Below are positions 12,235 to 20,895 of a stretch of DNA of 60,152 bases, one piece after another (positions within the stretch are counted from its first letter, which is position 1; each line of letters starts with the position of its first letter). Source of the stretch: Paludibacteraceae bacterium. Lineage in GTDB: Bacteria > Bacteroidota > Bacteroidia > Bacteroidales > Paludibacteraceae. The DNA lies in NCBI GenBank assembly GCA_017417025.1, contig JAFPZY010000024.1, positions 1 to 60,152 on the forward strand. The letters run 5' to 3'. Both the position numbers and the translations under genes were made by a program. The notes below the pieces were generated by a model that had not been told where the DNA came from, did no database searches, and worked only from the letters and a program-made list of their open reading frames with translations.

Positions 12235-15135
12235 ATGAAACGCTTTATTATGTTTTTTGCCGCGCTTGCTATCTTGGCGGGCGTATCGGCACAGAGCCGC
12301 GAAGGGCTTTCGGAATACAAACTTGACAACGGGCTCACCGTACTCCTCTGGGAAGACCACGATGCGCCCGACGTGACGGGCTATGTCGCCGTCCGCGCAG
12401 GAGCCGTGGACGAACCGGAGGAGTACACCGGTCTTGCCCACTACCTCGAGCACATGCTCTTCAAGGGCACGCAGCGCATAGGCGCACTCGACTGGGAGAA
12501 AGAGCGCCCCATCTACGAGCGCATTATCGCCCTCTACGACCAGTATGCCGAAGCCACGGACAAGAAACTGCGTGACGACCTCACACGTCAGATTAACGAA
12601 GCCTCGATGGAGGCTGCCAAAATCTCCACCACAGAGGACTTCTTCGCTCTCATGGACGGCATCGGGGCTACAGGCGTGAACGCCTTCACCTCCTACGACA
12701 TGACCTGCTACCACAACTCTTTCCCCGCCAACCGCATGCTGCAGTGGCTTACCATCTTCTCCGACCGGCTCATCGACCCCGTCTTCCGCACGTTCCAGGC
12801 CGAACTGGAGAACGTCTTTGAGGAATACAACATGTACGAGGACGGCATGTCCACCCAGCAGAGCAACCACCTCATGGCGGAGGTCTATAAAGGCAGTCCC
12901 TACGAGCGCAACGTCATAGGCCGTCCCGAGCACCTCAAGAACCCGCGCCTGAGCAAACTCATCGAGTTCTACAATACATGGTATGTGCCTAACAACATGG
13001 CGCTTATCCTTGTGGGCGACTTCGATGCCGCCAAGACCAAACCCCTGATAGCACAGACCTTCGGCCGCCTGCAGCCCAAGCAGCTGCCCGAGCGCAGGAC
13101 ATACGCCGACACCGACTACAAGGGCAACCCCAAGAAGACTTTCCGCATCGGCTATTCGCCTTCGGTGGTATGGGCTTACAAGGGCGTGACTATGGACTCC
13201 GCCGACATGCTTCCGCTGCAGCTGGTTCTCCGCCTGCTCAACAACTCGTCGCGCACAGGTCTGCTCGACAAGCTCACTATGGACGGCGTTGTCAGCGGGG
13301 CAGGGGCTTCGCTCGATGCACGGCGCAACTGCGGACGCATACTGCTTACGGCGGTGCCGTATTTCGATGTCAACCAGCAGACTTACGAATCCAATTCCGC
13401 CACCGAGAAAATCATCATGGCAGAGGTTGACAAAATCAAAACAGGCAACATCCCCGACTGGCTTATACAGTCCGTCAAAGAGGAGTTCTCGCAGAACTAC
13501 GACCTCGCCTTCGAAGACTCCGACACCAAGATGTCGCAGCTTGTACAGTCGTTCATCTACGGCTTGCCCATCGACGACATCGTCACCGAGAAAGAGCGCT
13601 TCCTCGCTCTCACCAAAGAGGACATAGAGCGCGTGGCGCGCAAGTACTTCGATGCCGACCACCTTACCGTGCAGTTCGAGAACGGCGACCCCAAGAAGAA
13701 CAAACTTGCCAAGCCGCAAATCAAGCCTCTTGACCCGCCGCAGAACGTCGAGACCGAGTATGCCCGCATGTTCCGCCAGCTGCCTTCCGACCCCGTGAAG
13801 CAGACTTTCCTCAACTTCGGCGACGTGATGACCAAGAAGATGGACGAGCAGATAACGCTCCACTATACCGCCAACCCCAAGAACGACATCTTTTCGCTCA
13901 CCCTCCGCTACGGCGTAGGCACACATAAGATTCCGCTGCTTGAGCATGCCGTGGGCCTGATGAACAGCGCAGGCGTACTGCCCGAAACCGACAACCAGCA
14001 GTTCCGCCGCCAGCTCTCCGAACTGGGCGGAAGGCTCGCCTACGGAGTATCCGAGAGCTACATGACCGTGCAGATTATCGGCCGTGAGGCCAACCTCAAG
14101 GAGATATGCAGCCTCGTGCAGAAACAGATGCTCTTCCCCAAGCTCAACGACAAGCAGATGGACAACATCAAGGGCGGTGAGTTCGCTTCACGCTACAGCA
14201 TACCCAAGATGGACGAAGTGCAGCCCGACGCTCTGATGGAGTACGTCCTCTACGGCGACAAGTCCGACTATCTCGACCTGCCCCCCTTCATGGACATAAT
14301 GAACGCCAACATCGTACAGCTCACCTCCGAGTTCATCAAGGCCACAGAGTACGCGCTCGACATCTATTACTGCGGAGCACGCCCCATGGCCGAGGTGGAG
14401 ACCGTCCTCACAGGCAGCCTGCCGCTCATGGAGAACATGAAGCCGTCCGACTCGCCCTATCTGCGCGACCGCAAACAGTACGACCAGATGGCTGTCTATT
14501 TCCTGCCCAACACGCGCGTACAGCAGGCCAAGGTGTATTTCTATGTGGAGGATACGCCTTATTCAAAGGACGACGATGTGGTCCGCTCGGCGTTCAACCA
14601 GTACTTCTCCGGCGGCTTCACAGGCCTGGTAATGGACGAGATACGCGCCAAGCGCTCAATGGCTTACACTGCCTACGGACTCATGCAGCCGCCTTCGTGG
14701 CCGGGCCGCAACGCATGCTTCATGGGCTTTGTAGGCACACAGTCGGACAAAGTGCCCGATGCCGTCCGCACTTTCATGCAGCTGGTGAACGACATGCCCG
14801 AGCACCCCGAGCGCATAGAGGGCATACGCACCTCGCTGCGCCAGGCGGCACAGATACAGAAGCCTTCTTTCCGCAACAAGGCTATGGTGTATGAGCACTG
14901 GCAGCGCTTCGGCTACACTGACGACCCCGCACGCGTCAATGCCGGAGCGGTGAACAGCCTGAGTTTCGACCAGATACGCGACTACTACAAGAAGCACGTA
15001 CAGAACCGTCCCGTCACCGTCGTCATCGTAGGCGACCCCAAGTTCATCAACAAGAAGTCGATGGCGGAGTTCGGCAAGTTCAACACCGTTTCCAAAGGCC
15101 GTATCTTCAAGAACGTCCTGTCGGAACTGGAGTAA
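12235..15135 (+). CDS. periplasmic zinc peptidase, M16 (insulinase/pitrilysin) family
   Basis: This 966-residue protein has a signal peptide (MKRFIMFFAALAILAGVSA) and is probably periplasmic. The inverted zinc motif HYLEH (H69, E72, H73) marks M16 metallopeptidases. The third ligand is likely a glutamate in ELENVFEEYN near residue 200; the gap is longer than in E. coli pitrilysin because of a helical insertion (about 85-125). A second, inactive M16 half follows, as is usual for two-domain members (about residues 520-950). The substrate is not predictable. It has its own promoter (12117-12148), and era starts 21 bp after its stop, so the two are probably co-transcribed. Its codon use is GC-rich, like the core genes and unlike the AT-rich accessory part upstream. 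Confidence 0.9.
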   Translation: MKRFIMFFAALAILAGVSAQSREGLSEYKLDNGLTVLLWEDHDAPDVTGYVAVRAGAVDEPEEYTGLAHYLEHMLFKGTQRIGALDWEKERPIYERIIALYDQYAEATDKKLRDDLTRQINEASMEAAKISTTEDFFALMDGIGATGVNAFTSYDMTCYHNSFPANRMLQWLTIFSDRLIDPVFRTFQAELENVFEEYNMYEDGMSTQQSNHLMAEVYKGSPYERNVIGRPEHLKNPRLSKLIEFYNTWYVPNNMALILVGDFDAAKTKPLIAQTFGRLQPKQLPERRTYADTDYKGNPKKTFRIGYSPSVVWAYKGVTMDSADMLPLQLVLRLLNNSSRTGLLDKLTMDGVVSGAGASLDARRNCGRILLTAVPYFDVNQQTYESNSATEKIIMAEVDKIKTGNIPDWLIQSVKEEFSQNYDLAFEDSDTKMSQLVQSFIYGLPIDDIVTEKERFLALTKEDIERVARKYFDADHLTVQFENGDPKKNKLAKPQIKPLDPPQNVETEYARMFRQLPSDPVKQTFLNFGDVMTKKMDEQITLHYTANPKNDIFSLTLRYGVGTHKIPLLEHAVGLMNSAGVLPETDNQQFRRQLSELGGRLAYGVSESYMTVQIIGREANLKEICSLVQKQMLFPKLNDKQMDNIKGGEFASRYSIPKMDEVQPDALMEYVLYGDKSDYLDLPPFMDIMNANIVQLTSEFIKATEYALDIYYCGARPMAEVETVLTGSLPLMENMKPSDSPYLRDRKQYDQMAVYFLPNTRVQQAKVYFYVEDTPYSKDDDVVRSAFNQYFSGGFTGLVMDEIRAKRSMAYTAYGLMQPPSWPGRNACFMGFVGTQSDKVPDAVRTFMQLVNDMPEHPERIEGIRTSLRQAAQIQKPSFRNKAMVYEHWQRFGYTDDPARVNAGAVNSLSFDQIRDYYKKHVQNRPVTVVIVGDPKFINKKSMAEFGKFNTVSKGRIFKNVLSELE

Positions 15136-15156
15136 CGGCATGAATACCTTGACACT

Positions 15157-16047
15157 ATGCACAGAGCAGGTTTTGTCAATATTGTAGGCAACCCCAACGT
15201 GGGCAAGTCCACGCTTATGAACGCGTTGGTGGGCGAGCGCCTGTCGATTATCACCTCAAAGGCGCAAACCACCCGCCACCGCATCATGGGCATAGTCAAC
15301 GGCGAGGACTTCCAGATTGTCTATTCGGACACGCCCGGGGTGCTCAAACCCAACTACCGCCTGCAGGAGCAGATGCTCGAGTTCTCGCGCTCTGCTCTTG
15401 TGGACGCGGACGTGCTCCTTTATGTCACCGACGTGCAGGACTCGCCCGACCGCAATGCCGATTTCCTCGAGAAGGTGCGGCGCATGTCCGCTTCAGGCAC
15501 GCGCGTGTTCCTTATTATAAATAAAATAGACCTCACCACACAGCAGACCCTCGAGCAGCTGGTGCAGTACTGGCAGAAGCTGCTTCCCGAGGCTGCGGTG
15601 CGCCCCATCTCCGCCCGCGAGAAGTTCGGCGTGGATGCGCTCATGGAGGAGATAAAAGATGCGCTGCCCGAGTGTCCGCCGTTCTTCGACAAGGACCAGC
15701 TCACCGACCGCCCCGCACGCTTCTTCGTGGACGAGATAATACGCGAGAAGATCCTCCTCAACTACGACAAGGAGATTCCTTACAGCGTTGAGGTTGAGGT
15801 CGAGACCTTCCGCGAGGAGGATGCGCTCATCCGTATCTCCGCCGTCATCTACGTCGAGCGCGAGAGCCAGAAGGGCATCATCATAGGGCGTGCAGGCGCG
15901 GCGCTCAAGAAGGTGGGCACTATGGCACGGCGCGACATAGAGGCTTTCTTCGGCAAGCAGGTGTTCCTGCAGCTCTTTGTCAAGGTGGACAAGGACTGGC
16001 GCAGCAGCCGTACACGCCTCCGCCATTACGGCTACGACCTCTCCTGA
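15157..16047 (+). CDS. era: GTPase Era, 16S rRNA maturation and 30S assembly factor
   Basis: At 296 residues this is the usual Era length. The G1 motif GNPNVGKST is near residues 10-18, G3 DTPGV near 58-62 and G4 NKID near 122. The C-terminal KH domain has the signature GIIIGRAGAALKKVG before the terminal helix. Era binds the 3' end of 16S rRNA and couples ribosome assembly to growth. It follows the M16 peptidase by 21 bp without an apparent promoter of its own. The ATG at 15157 gives the expected N-terminus (MHRAGFVNIVGNPNVGKS). Confidence 0.96.
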   Translation: MHRAGFVNIVGNPNVGKSTLMNALVGERLSIITSKAQTTRHRIMGIVNGEDFQIVYSDTPGVLKPNYRLQEQMLEFSRSALVDADVLLYVTDVQDSPDRNADFLEKVRRMSASGTRVFLIINKIDLTTQQTLEQLVQYWQKLLPEAAVRPISAREKFGVDALMEEIKDALPECPPFFDKDQLTDRPARFFVDEIIREKILLNYDKEIPYSVEVEVETFREEDALIRISAVIYVERESQKGIIIGRAGAALKKVGTMARRDIEAFFGKQVFLQLFVKVDKDWRSSRTRLRHYGYDLS

Positions 16048-16138
16048 CCCTGTCCCTCCCGTCCGGCTGTGTTACGCTTGCTCTCCGCTGCCCGCACCGC
16101 CTCCGGCGGAAGAAATAAAACAAAAAGATTGTATAATA

Positions 16139-16170
16139 TTTGCACAGTTGCGGATTTATCCGTATCTTTG
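16139..16170 (+). promoter_or_regulatory. promoter of the toxin-antitoxin operon
   Basis: TTTG (16139-16142), 20 bases, TATCTTTG (16163-16170). The leader is about 22 bases and includes the strong ribosome-binding site aaaaaggagg, 6-8 bases before the ATG at 16199. Confidence 0.8.
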
Positions 16171-16198
16171 CAACCAATTAGAAAAAGGAGGATTTGTT

Positions 16199-16435
16199 AT
16201 GACTGCTTTACAACTCAATGCTGACATCTACCGCAATCTTGCTGTGATAGCTGAGGACGAGTCGGTGCTTGCCCGTGTCGGCAAGTATCTGCGCCGCGTG
16301 GCAAAGCAGATGACCGACGACCCAACATGCATGACCAAAGAGGAGTTCTACGCCCGCGTGGACGAAGCCGCCAAAGGTCCTTCGCGTGCGTTTGACAGTG
16401 CGGAAGAATTGGATCGCTACATACGAAATCTATGA
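16199..16435 (+). CDS. antitoxin of a YoeB-type toxin-antitoxin pair
   Basis: The start is the ATG at 16199, chosen because a strong Shine-Dalgarno sequence (aaaggagg) precedes it and the promoter at 16139 would exclude any longer frame. The 78-residue product starts MTALQLNADIYRNLAVIAED and carries the MTKEEFYARVDEA segment common in small Bacteroidota antitoxins paired with Txe/YoeB toxins. Its stop overlaps the toxin start by four bases (ATGA). Such antitoxins bind and neutralise the toxin and usually repress the operon. The assignment rests mainly on position and general resemblance. Confidence 0.8.
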   Translation: MTALQLNADIYRNLAVIAEDESVLARVGKYLRRVAKQMTDDPTCMTKEEFYARVDEAAKGPSRAFDSAEELDRYIRNL

Positions 16436-16704
16436 AGTTCTTTGTTGAGGTTAAAGAAAAGGCTCAAAGAGACCTGAAACGTCTGTTGGACGATGAGCCG
16501 AAGGCGTATAGAAAGGCACTTGCCCTGATTGAGGAATTGTATTCTCATCCCAAAACAGGCACGGGGCACCCCGAGCAGTTGAAGAACTACCCCTGTACAT
16601 GGAGCCGGCACATTACAAAGAAACACCGCCTCGTTTATGAGGTGCACGATATGCAGGTTATAGTTCTTGTCCTTACAGCCTACGGCCACTACGACGACAG
16701 GTAG
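16432..16704 (+). CDS. Txe/YoeB family ribosome-dependent mRNA endonuclease toxin
   Basis: A 90-residue protein of the RelE/YoeB fold with the family segments GTGHPEQLKNY, WSRHITKKHRLVYEV and the C-terminal AYGHYDDR. The Glu, Arg and His expected at the active site are all present (E in HPEQ, R in KKHR, H in YGHY). YoeB toxins cut mRNA at the ribosomal A site. Translational coupling to the antitoxin through ATGA keeps the two in balance. The pair sits between core genes (era upstream, an OmpA-type gene downstream), a common insertion pattern for small addiction modules. Confidence 0.93.
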   Translation: MKFFVEVKEKAQRDLKRLLDDEPKAYRKALALIEELYSHPKTGTGHPEQLKNYPCTWSRHITKKHRLVYEVHDMQVIVLVLTAYGHYDDR

Positions 16705-16743
16705 TCCCGCACCAATAACTGCTGCATAAGCCGTAACTGCCCA

Positions 16744-16853
16744 AGAGCGGGACAAGAGCGGGACAAGAGCGACTCAGGAGCGACTCAAGAGCGAGACAAG
16801 AGCGACTCAAGAGCGGGACAAGAGCGACTCAAGAGCGAGACAAGAGCGGGACA
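16744..16853. repeat. 11-bp tandem repeat, 10 units
   Basis: Ten consecutive 11-mers of the form AGAGCGRSWCA (three agagcgggaca, two agagcgagaca, the others agagcgactca or ggagcgactca, with no indels). Two decayed units follow (aaaattactca, aaaactactaa). It begins 40 bp after the toxin stop and ends about 150 bp before the next promoter. Confidence 0.9.
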
Positions 16854-17001
16854 AAAATTACTCAAAAACTACTAAAAAACTGCTTTGTGACTGACAAAGA
16901 ATACGCCCGATGATAGTCGGGTGTATTTGTTCTGCTTTTTGACAATTTGTCACCAATGTTGTCTGTTTTTGCAGGTATGTGCTCTTTTTGCTACTTTTTT
17001 C

Positions 17002-17033
17002 TTTGGTCATGTCAGGAAAAACGTGTACTTTTG
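17002..17033 (+). promoter_or_regulatory. promoter of the DUF3575-OmpA gene
   Basis: TTTG (17002-17005), 20 bases, TACTTTTG (17026-17033). The leader of about 80 bases carries a run of eight G residues (17092-17099). Confidence 0.75.
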
Positions 17034-17117
17034 CACACTTTTTTGCAGGAAGAACCCTCTTCTATAACTGTAGTAACGGAAATAAGTTATAGGGGGGGGT
17101 AATTCTCTGAAAATCAG

Positions 17118-18857
17118 GTGGTTAAGCAAGGGTGTGAAAATATAAAGCAAAGCATGGTGCTGTTTCCTGACAAACTGCATTATAGCGCTTCTTTCAGATA
17201 CGGTGTTTTTGTTTTCTCGGTGTTGTTCCTCGGGCTGTTATTCGGGTTGTCCCCATTGTCAGCCCAGGTGCCTGACGCTGATGCGTGGAACAATATCACC
17301 GTGCAGGGTATAATGACCCACAAGGCTGCCGGCTCTCTCACGGTCAGGCAGGACACTGTGGAGCAAGGCGCTGAAACCGAGCCGCTTGAGTCGGTTGTCG
17401 TATGGCATGACACAACCGAAGTGGTCCGTATGCTGTCAGTGGTGGATATGGTACGCGTGCGTGACAGCATAGTGGGCGATTCGGCGGCTGTGGCTGATTC
17501 GCTGCGCAACGACAGTGTGCGTCATGCTTATGTGGCGCTGAAGAACAACCTGCTTTACGATGCGGTGCTCACGCCCAACCTGCAGCTTGAGTTCAGGCTT
17601 GCGCCCAAGTGGACTATGGAAATAGGAGCGGGCTTCAACCCCTTCCCTCTTGACGACACAAGGCTGCCCAAGTGGAGGCATGTGCTGGCGTGGGTTCAGC
17701 CCAAATACTGGTTCTGCGGAGCCTTTACGCGCGACTTCATAGCCTTCAACGCGGCCTACAGCCACTACAACGTTGCGGGGGGCAAGTTCCCCGTGGGCTG
17801 GATTTACAAGGACGTGCTCGACAACCGCTTCGAGGGCGATGCGGTGATGGCGGGTGTCTCCTACGGCTGGCACTTCCCCGTATCCACGCATTTTAGCATT
17901 GAACTTGAGGCCGGCGTGGATGCGGGCTACACATGGTTCGACCGCTACGAGTGCCAGCACTGCGGCAAGAAGATTGCTTCGGAGGACCGCTGGTTCGCCG
18001 TGCCGAAAGCAGGCATCAGCCTTGTGGTCATGCTCGGCGGCAACAAGCCCGCATGGCGCAAGCGCTGCGACTGCGGCAAGGAAGAGGAACCGGAAGTGAT
18101 ACAGGTGGCTGACACGGTGTCGGTGCCTGTGGTGGATACGGTGGTTGTGACCCACAGCGACACACTGCGCGTAGAGCGCATAATGCGGCCTGTGCCTGTG
18201 GTGGCGGATACAACACCCGCGGCGGAACCTGTCGATTCGGCCGAGCTTGAGCACGAAGAGCAGCTGCGCCGCCTGCGCAAAGGCGTATTCCGCCCCATCG
18301 ACGAGTATGTGCCTTATACACGCGACATGGTGCTCAGCAGTGACCCGAATGCGGTATATATACACTTCGACGTGGGCAAGTCGGTAATCGACCTCAACTA
18401 CATGCACAACGACGAGCTGCTCGACAGCATAATGAGCGTAATGACAGAGTATGTGCAGGACACGACCATAGAAATAAAACTGATACAGATTGTGGGCATG
18501 GCCTCCTTCGACGGCAAGCTTGCGGGCAACGAGCGCCTTGCGCAGAACCGCGCGATAGCCCTGCGCAACTACATACAGAAGGAGTATCCGCTTCCGGACT
18601 CGCTCTTCGTGGTCTGCAACGGCGGTGAAGGCTGGGCGGAGTTCGGCTGGCACATGGAGAAGTACGAGTTTGAAGGCAAGGACGAAGTGCGTAACCTGAT
18701 GCAGACCGAGCATGACCTCGACAAGCGCGAGATGCTGATAAAGCGGCTGCGCAAAGGCAAGACATACACCTTCCTGAAGACCAATGTGACCAAGTTCCAG
18801 CGCAACAGCGGAAACATCATAGTGTTCTACGATGTGAAGCAGAAGGCCGCGCCCTGA
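17118..18857 (+). CDS. outer-membrane protein: DUF3575 barrel plus OmpA-like peptidoglycan-binding domain
   Basis: The reading frame gives 579 residues, but the start is uncertain. The first codon in frame at 17118 is GTG-like, and an ATG at 17154 (MVLFPDKLHYS) also precedes the hydrophobic signal segment FVFSVLFLGLLFGLSPLSA. A DUF3575 domain (about residues 140-300, beginning LKNNLLYDAVLTPNLQLEF) is a predicted membrane beta-barrel. A Pro/Val-rich linker (about 315-385) leads to a C-terminal OmpA-like domain with the NERLAQNRAIALRNYI peptidoglycan-binding helix. DUF3575 genes are often found beside Mfa/Fim fimbrial genes in Bacteroidales, and here the fimbrial operon follows directly. It may help anchor the fimbriae or the envelope; that role is inferred. 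Confidence 0.85.
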   Translation: MVKQGCENIKQSMVLFPDKLHYSASFRYGVFVFSVLFLGLLFGLSPLSAQVPDADAWNNITVQGIMTHKAAGSLTVRQDTVEQGAETEPLESVVVWHDTTEVVRMLSVVDMVRVRDSIVGDSAAVADSLRNDSVRHAYVALKNNLLYDAVLTPNLQLEFRLAPKWTMEIGAGFNPFPLDDTRLPKWRHVLAWVQPKYWFCGAFTRDFIAFNAAYSHYNVAGGKFPVGWIYKDVLDNRFEGDAVMAGVSYGWHFPVSTHFSIELEAGVDAGYTWFDRYECQHCGKKIASEDRWFAVPKAGISLVVMLGGNKPAWRKRCDCGKEEEPEVIQVADTVSVPVVDTVVVTHSDTLRVERIMRPVPVVADTTPAAEPVDSAELEHEEQLRRLRKGVFRPIDEYVPYTRDMVLSSDPNAVYIHFDVGKSVIDLNYMHNDELLDSIMSVMTEYVQDTTIEIKLIQIVGMASFDGKLAGNERLAQNRAIALRNYIQKEYPLPDSLFVVCNGGEGWAEFGWHMEKYEFEGKDEVRNLMQTEHDLDKREMLIKRLRKGKTYTFLKTNVTKFQRNSGNIIVFYDVKQKAAP

Positions 18858-18897
18858 CCTGCGCGGCAGTCAAACGGCGGAGAGGCGGACAGCGCGA

Positions 18898-18974
18898 GGG
18901 TACTGCAAGGGTACTGTGAGGGTAGCGCAAGGGTAGCCTAAGGGTAGCCTAAGGGTAGCGCAAGGGTAGCTGAA
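18898..18974. repeat. 11-bp tandem repeat, 7 units
   Basis: Seven contiguous 11-mers: gggtactgcaa, gggtactgtga, gggtagcgcaa, gggtagcctaa twice, gggtagcgcaa, gggtagctgaa. It lies 41 bp after the stop of the OmpA-type gene and before the fimbrial operon. Confidence 0.9.
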
Positions 18975-19104
18975 AGGGGACGGACAAACAAAGACAGAAA
19001 ACAGAAGAAAAGGGCATAGCCCTGCAAACAACAGAAATAAAGGCAAGACCTTATAATTAACCAAATTTATTAACCAACCAAAATTAAATTAACTAACTAA
19101 AGTT

Positions 19105-20874
19105 ATGGACATGAAAAAACTTACTTACGTGGCTTTCGTAGCCCTCGTAAGTGCTGCAACCCTCGCGTCTTGCAGCAAGAAAGAAGACGAACCTCAGGCT
19201 AACGCTCCTCAGGTTACGACTGACATCGCCATCTCGCTGCCCAGCCAGGTAGGTGCAGCAGGTGTTGCCGCACGCCGCATGCCGGGCAGCACCGTCCAAC
19301 TCAATGGTCACAGCGATTTCGGCACAAACGGCATGAACGGCATCACCCTCGTGCCTTTTGCAAAGTCGGAGAAGGTGACAACTGCTTCCAGCCGTCTTGG
19401 TGACAACATCGTGCTTGGTCAGATTGGTGCAACCCAGACCTACACCGCCAGCCCTAACGGACGCGCCAAAGTGTTTACCGGCAAGAGCGTGCCTCAGGGT
19501 ACTTCCGCATTCCTCTTCTACGGTGAGTCTGGTGCTACCGGAACTGATTTCGAGAAAGGTGTTCTTACCGCTTCTCTTACAGGTGAGCCTACTGCTATCA
19601 CCTTCTCGCTGAAGCCCATACAGGCCAATATTGCCACTGTTACAGGTGATGAGGCTTATACAGGTCTGATTGCCTACCTGAACGCTGTTGCCAACGCAAA
19701 TGACGGCACCAAGGCATGGAAAGAGTACACTGATGCTGACAACGAAGGTCTGTATGAGACTTTCCAGAAATACAGCACTGCCACTGTCCTCAGTTCTTTC
19801 GGTATCCGCCGTATGATGGAAGATTTGTACGAGTCCCTTATGTCGAACACCAGCGACCCGATGGCTGCTGCTATCAAGGCTGCTATTGCTGACCCGACCT
19901 ACGCCACAATTACCGTTGATAATGCTGAAAATCATGACGTAACCTTGACCTTGGCAACTGCTCTGCAGAACTTCCCCGGCAAGGTAAATCTGCCTGACGG
20001 TGCTGTTGCTGTTGCTTACAACACCACGTCAAAAACTTTCGACGGCAATGCCGCTCACGCTTACGGCGGGTTGGAGCCTGCACAGGTTGACCGCTATGTA
20101 TATGCTCCGTCGCTTTGGTACACAGCCAACACCCAGATTAAGACTTCCACCACCACTAAAGAGACCCAATACACCGGTGCTGCAAGCTGGAAGGCAATTC
20201 TGGCAACTTACGAGAAAGACAACAGCTCTGTTGCCACCTCCACCCGTTCTATCGCTCTAAAAGACACCATCCAGTATGCAGTGGCACGTCTGGACGTAAT
20301 GGTTAAGTTCAAAGAGAACAGCTGGCTTGAGGACAACGACCCTGTTACCACCAACAACAAGGTGAACAACCCTTCTGCCGGTTATCCTGTAAGCGCAGTG
20401 CTCGTAGGCGGACAGAAGAACGTAGGTTTCGACTTCACACAGGCTACTTATGGCGGCGGAACCGCTGTTGCTTATACCATCTATGACAATGTAATGACCC
20501 ACTCCATTTCAGCCAATTCTACTGCTCAATACAGCGCTGGCACATCCACTCTCGTGCTGGAGACTCCCGCAAACGAGAACGAGTTCATCGCTATCGAGTT
20601 CACCAACACTTCCGACAAGGACTTCTACGGCGTGGACGGTATTGTTCCCGTTGGTGGCAAGTTCTACCTCGTCGGCCAGCTCACAGCCAGTGCAGCTACC
20701 GAGACCGACAACAAGGTCTTCAAGCAGGACTACACCACCACTGCACGTGTTGCCATCAAGGACCTGAGGAGTGCATACAACACCATTCCTGACCTGAAAG
20801 CTCCGCAACTGGAAATTGGTCTCTCTGTTGACCTGCACTGGGAAACCGGTCACACCTATGACCTCGAACTGTAA
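19105..20874 (+). CDS. major fimbrillin-like lipoprotein (FimA/Mfa1 type)
   Basis: A 589-residue lipoprotein with a signal peptide ending in the lipobox LASC (Cys23). An alternative ATG at 19111 gives MKKLTYVAF. A dibasic site (AARR, about residues 55-58) could be the trypsin-like cleavage point that matures type V fimbrillins; this is inferred from P. gingivalis. The body is Thr/Ala/Asn-rich without transmembrane segments. The C-terminus LSVDLHWETGHTYDLEL has the W...Y-x-x-x-L ending that donates the strand in Mfa1/FimA assembly. It is the first gene of a four-gene operon with short gaps. No standard promoter is visible in the 130 bp before it, so it may depend on another sigma factor or on readthrough. 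Confidence 0.8.
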   Translation: MDMKKLTYVAFVALVSAATLASCSKKEDEPQANAPQVTTDIAISLPSQVGAAGVAARRMPGSTVQLNGHSDFGTNGMNGITLVPFAKSEKVTTASSRLGDNIVLGQIGATQTYTASPNGRAKVFTGKSVPQGTSAFLFYGESGATGTDFEKGVLTASLTGEPTAITFSLKPIQANIATVTGDEAYTGLIAYLNAVANANDGTKAWKEYTDADNEGLYETFQKYSTATVLSSFGIRRMMEDLYESLMSNTSDPMAAAIKAAIADPTYATITVDNAENHDVTLTLATALQNFPGKVNLPDGAVAVAYNTTSKTFDGNAAHAYGGLEPAQVDRYVYAPSLWYTANTQIKTSTTTKETQYTGAASWKAILATYEKDNSSVATSTRSIALKDTIQYAVARLDVMVKFKENSWLEDNDPVTTNNKVNNPSAGYPVSAVLVGGQKNVGFDFTQATYGGGTAVAYTIYDNVMTHSISANSTAQYSAGTSTLVLETPANENEFIAIEFTNTSDKDFYGVDGIVPVGGKFYLVGQLTASAATETDNKVFKQDYTTTARVAIKDLRSAYNTIPDLKAPQLEIGLSVDLHWETGHTYDLEL

Positions 20875-20895
20875 TACCAGAGCTTAACCGGACAG

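Noticed and set aside
11914-13947. Long antisense open frame (about 677 codons) opposite the M16 peptidase gene
   Set aside because: It mirrors a GC-rich real gene in another frame, has repetitive His/Val/Leu composition and no family motif. The M16 reading has catalytic residues, a signal peptide and a promoter.
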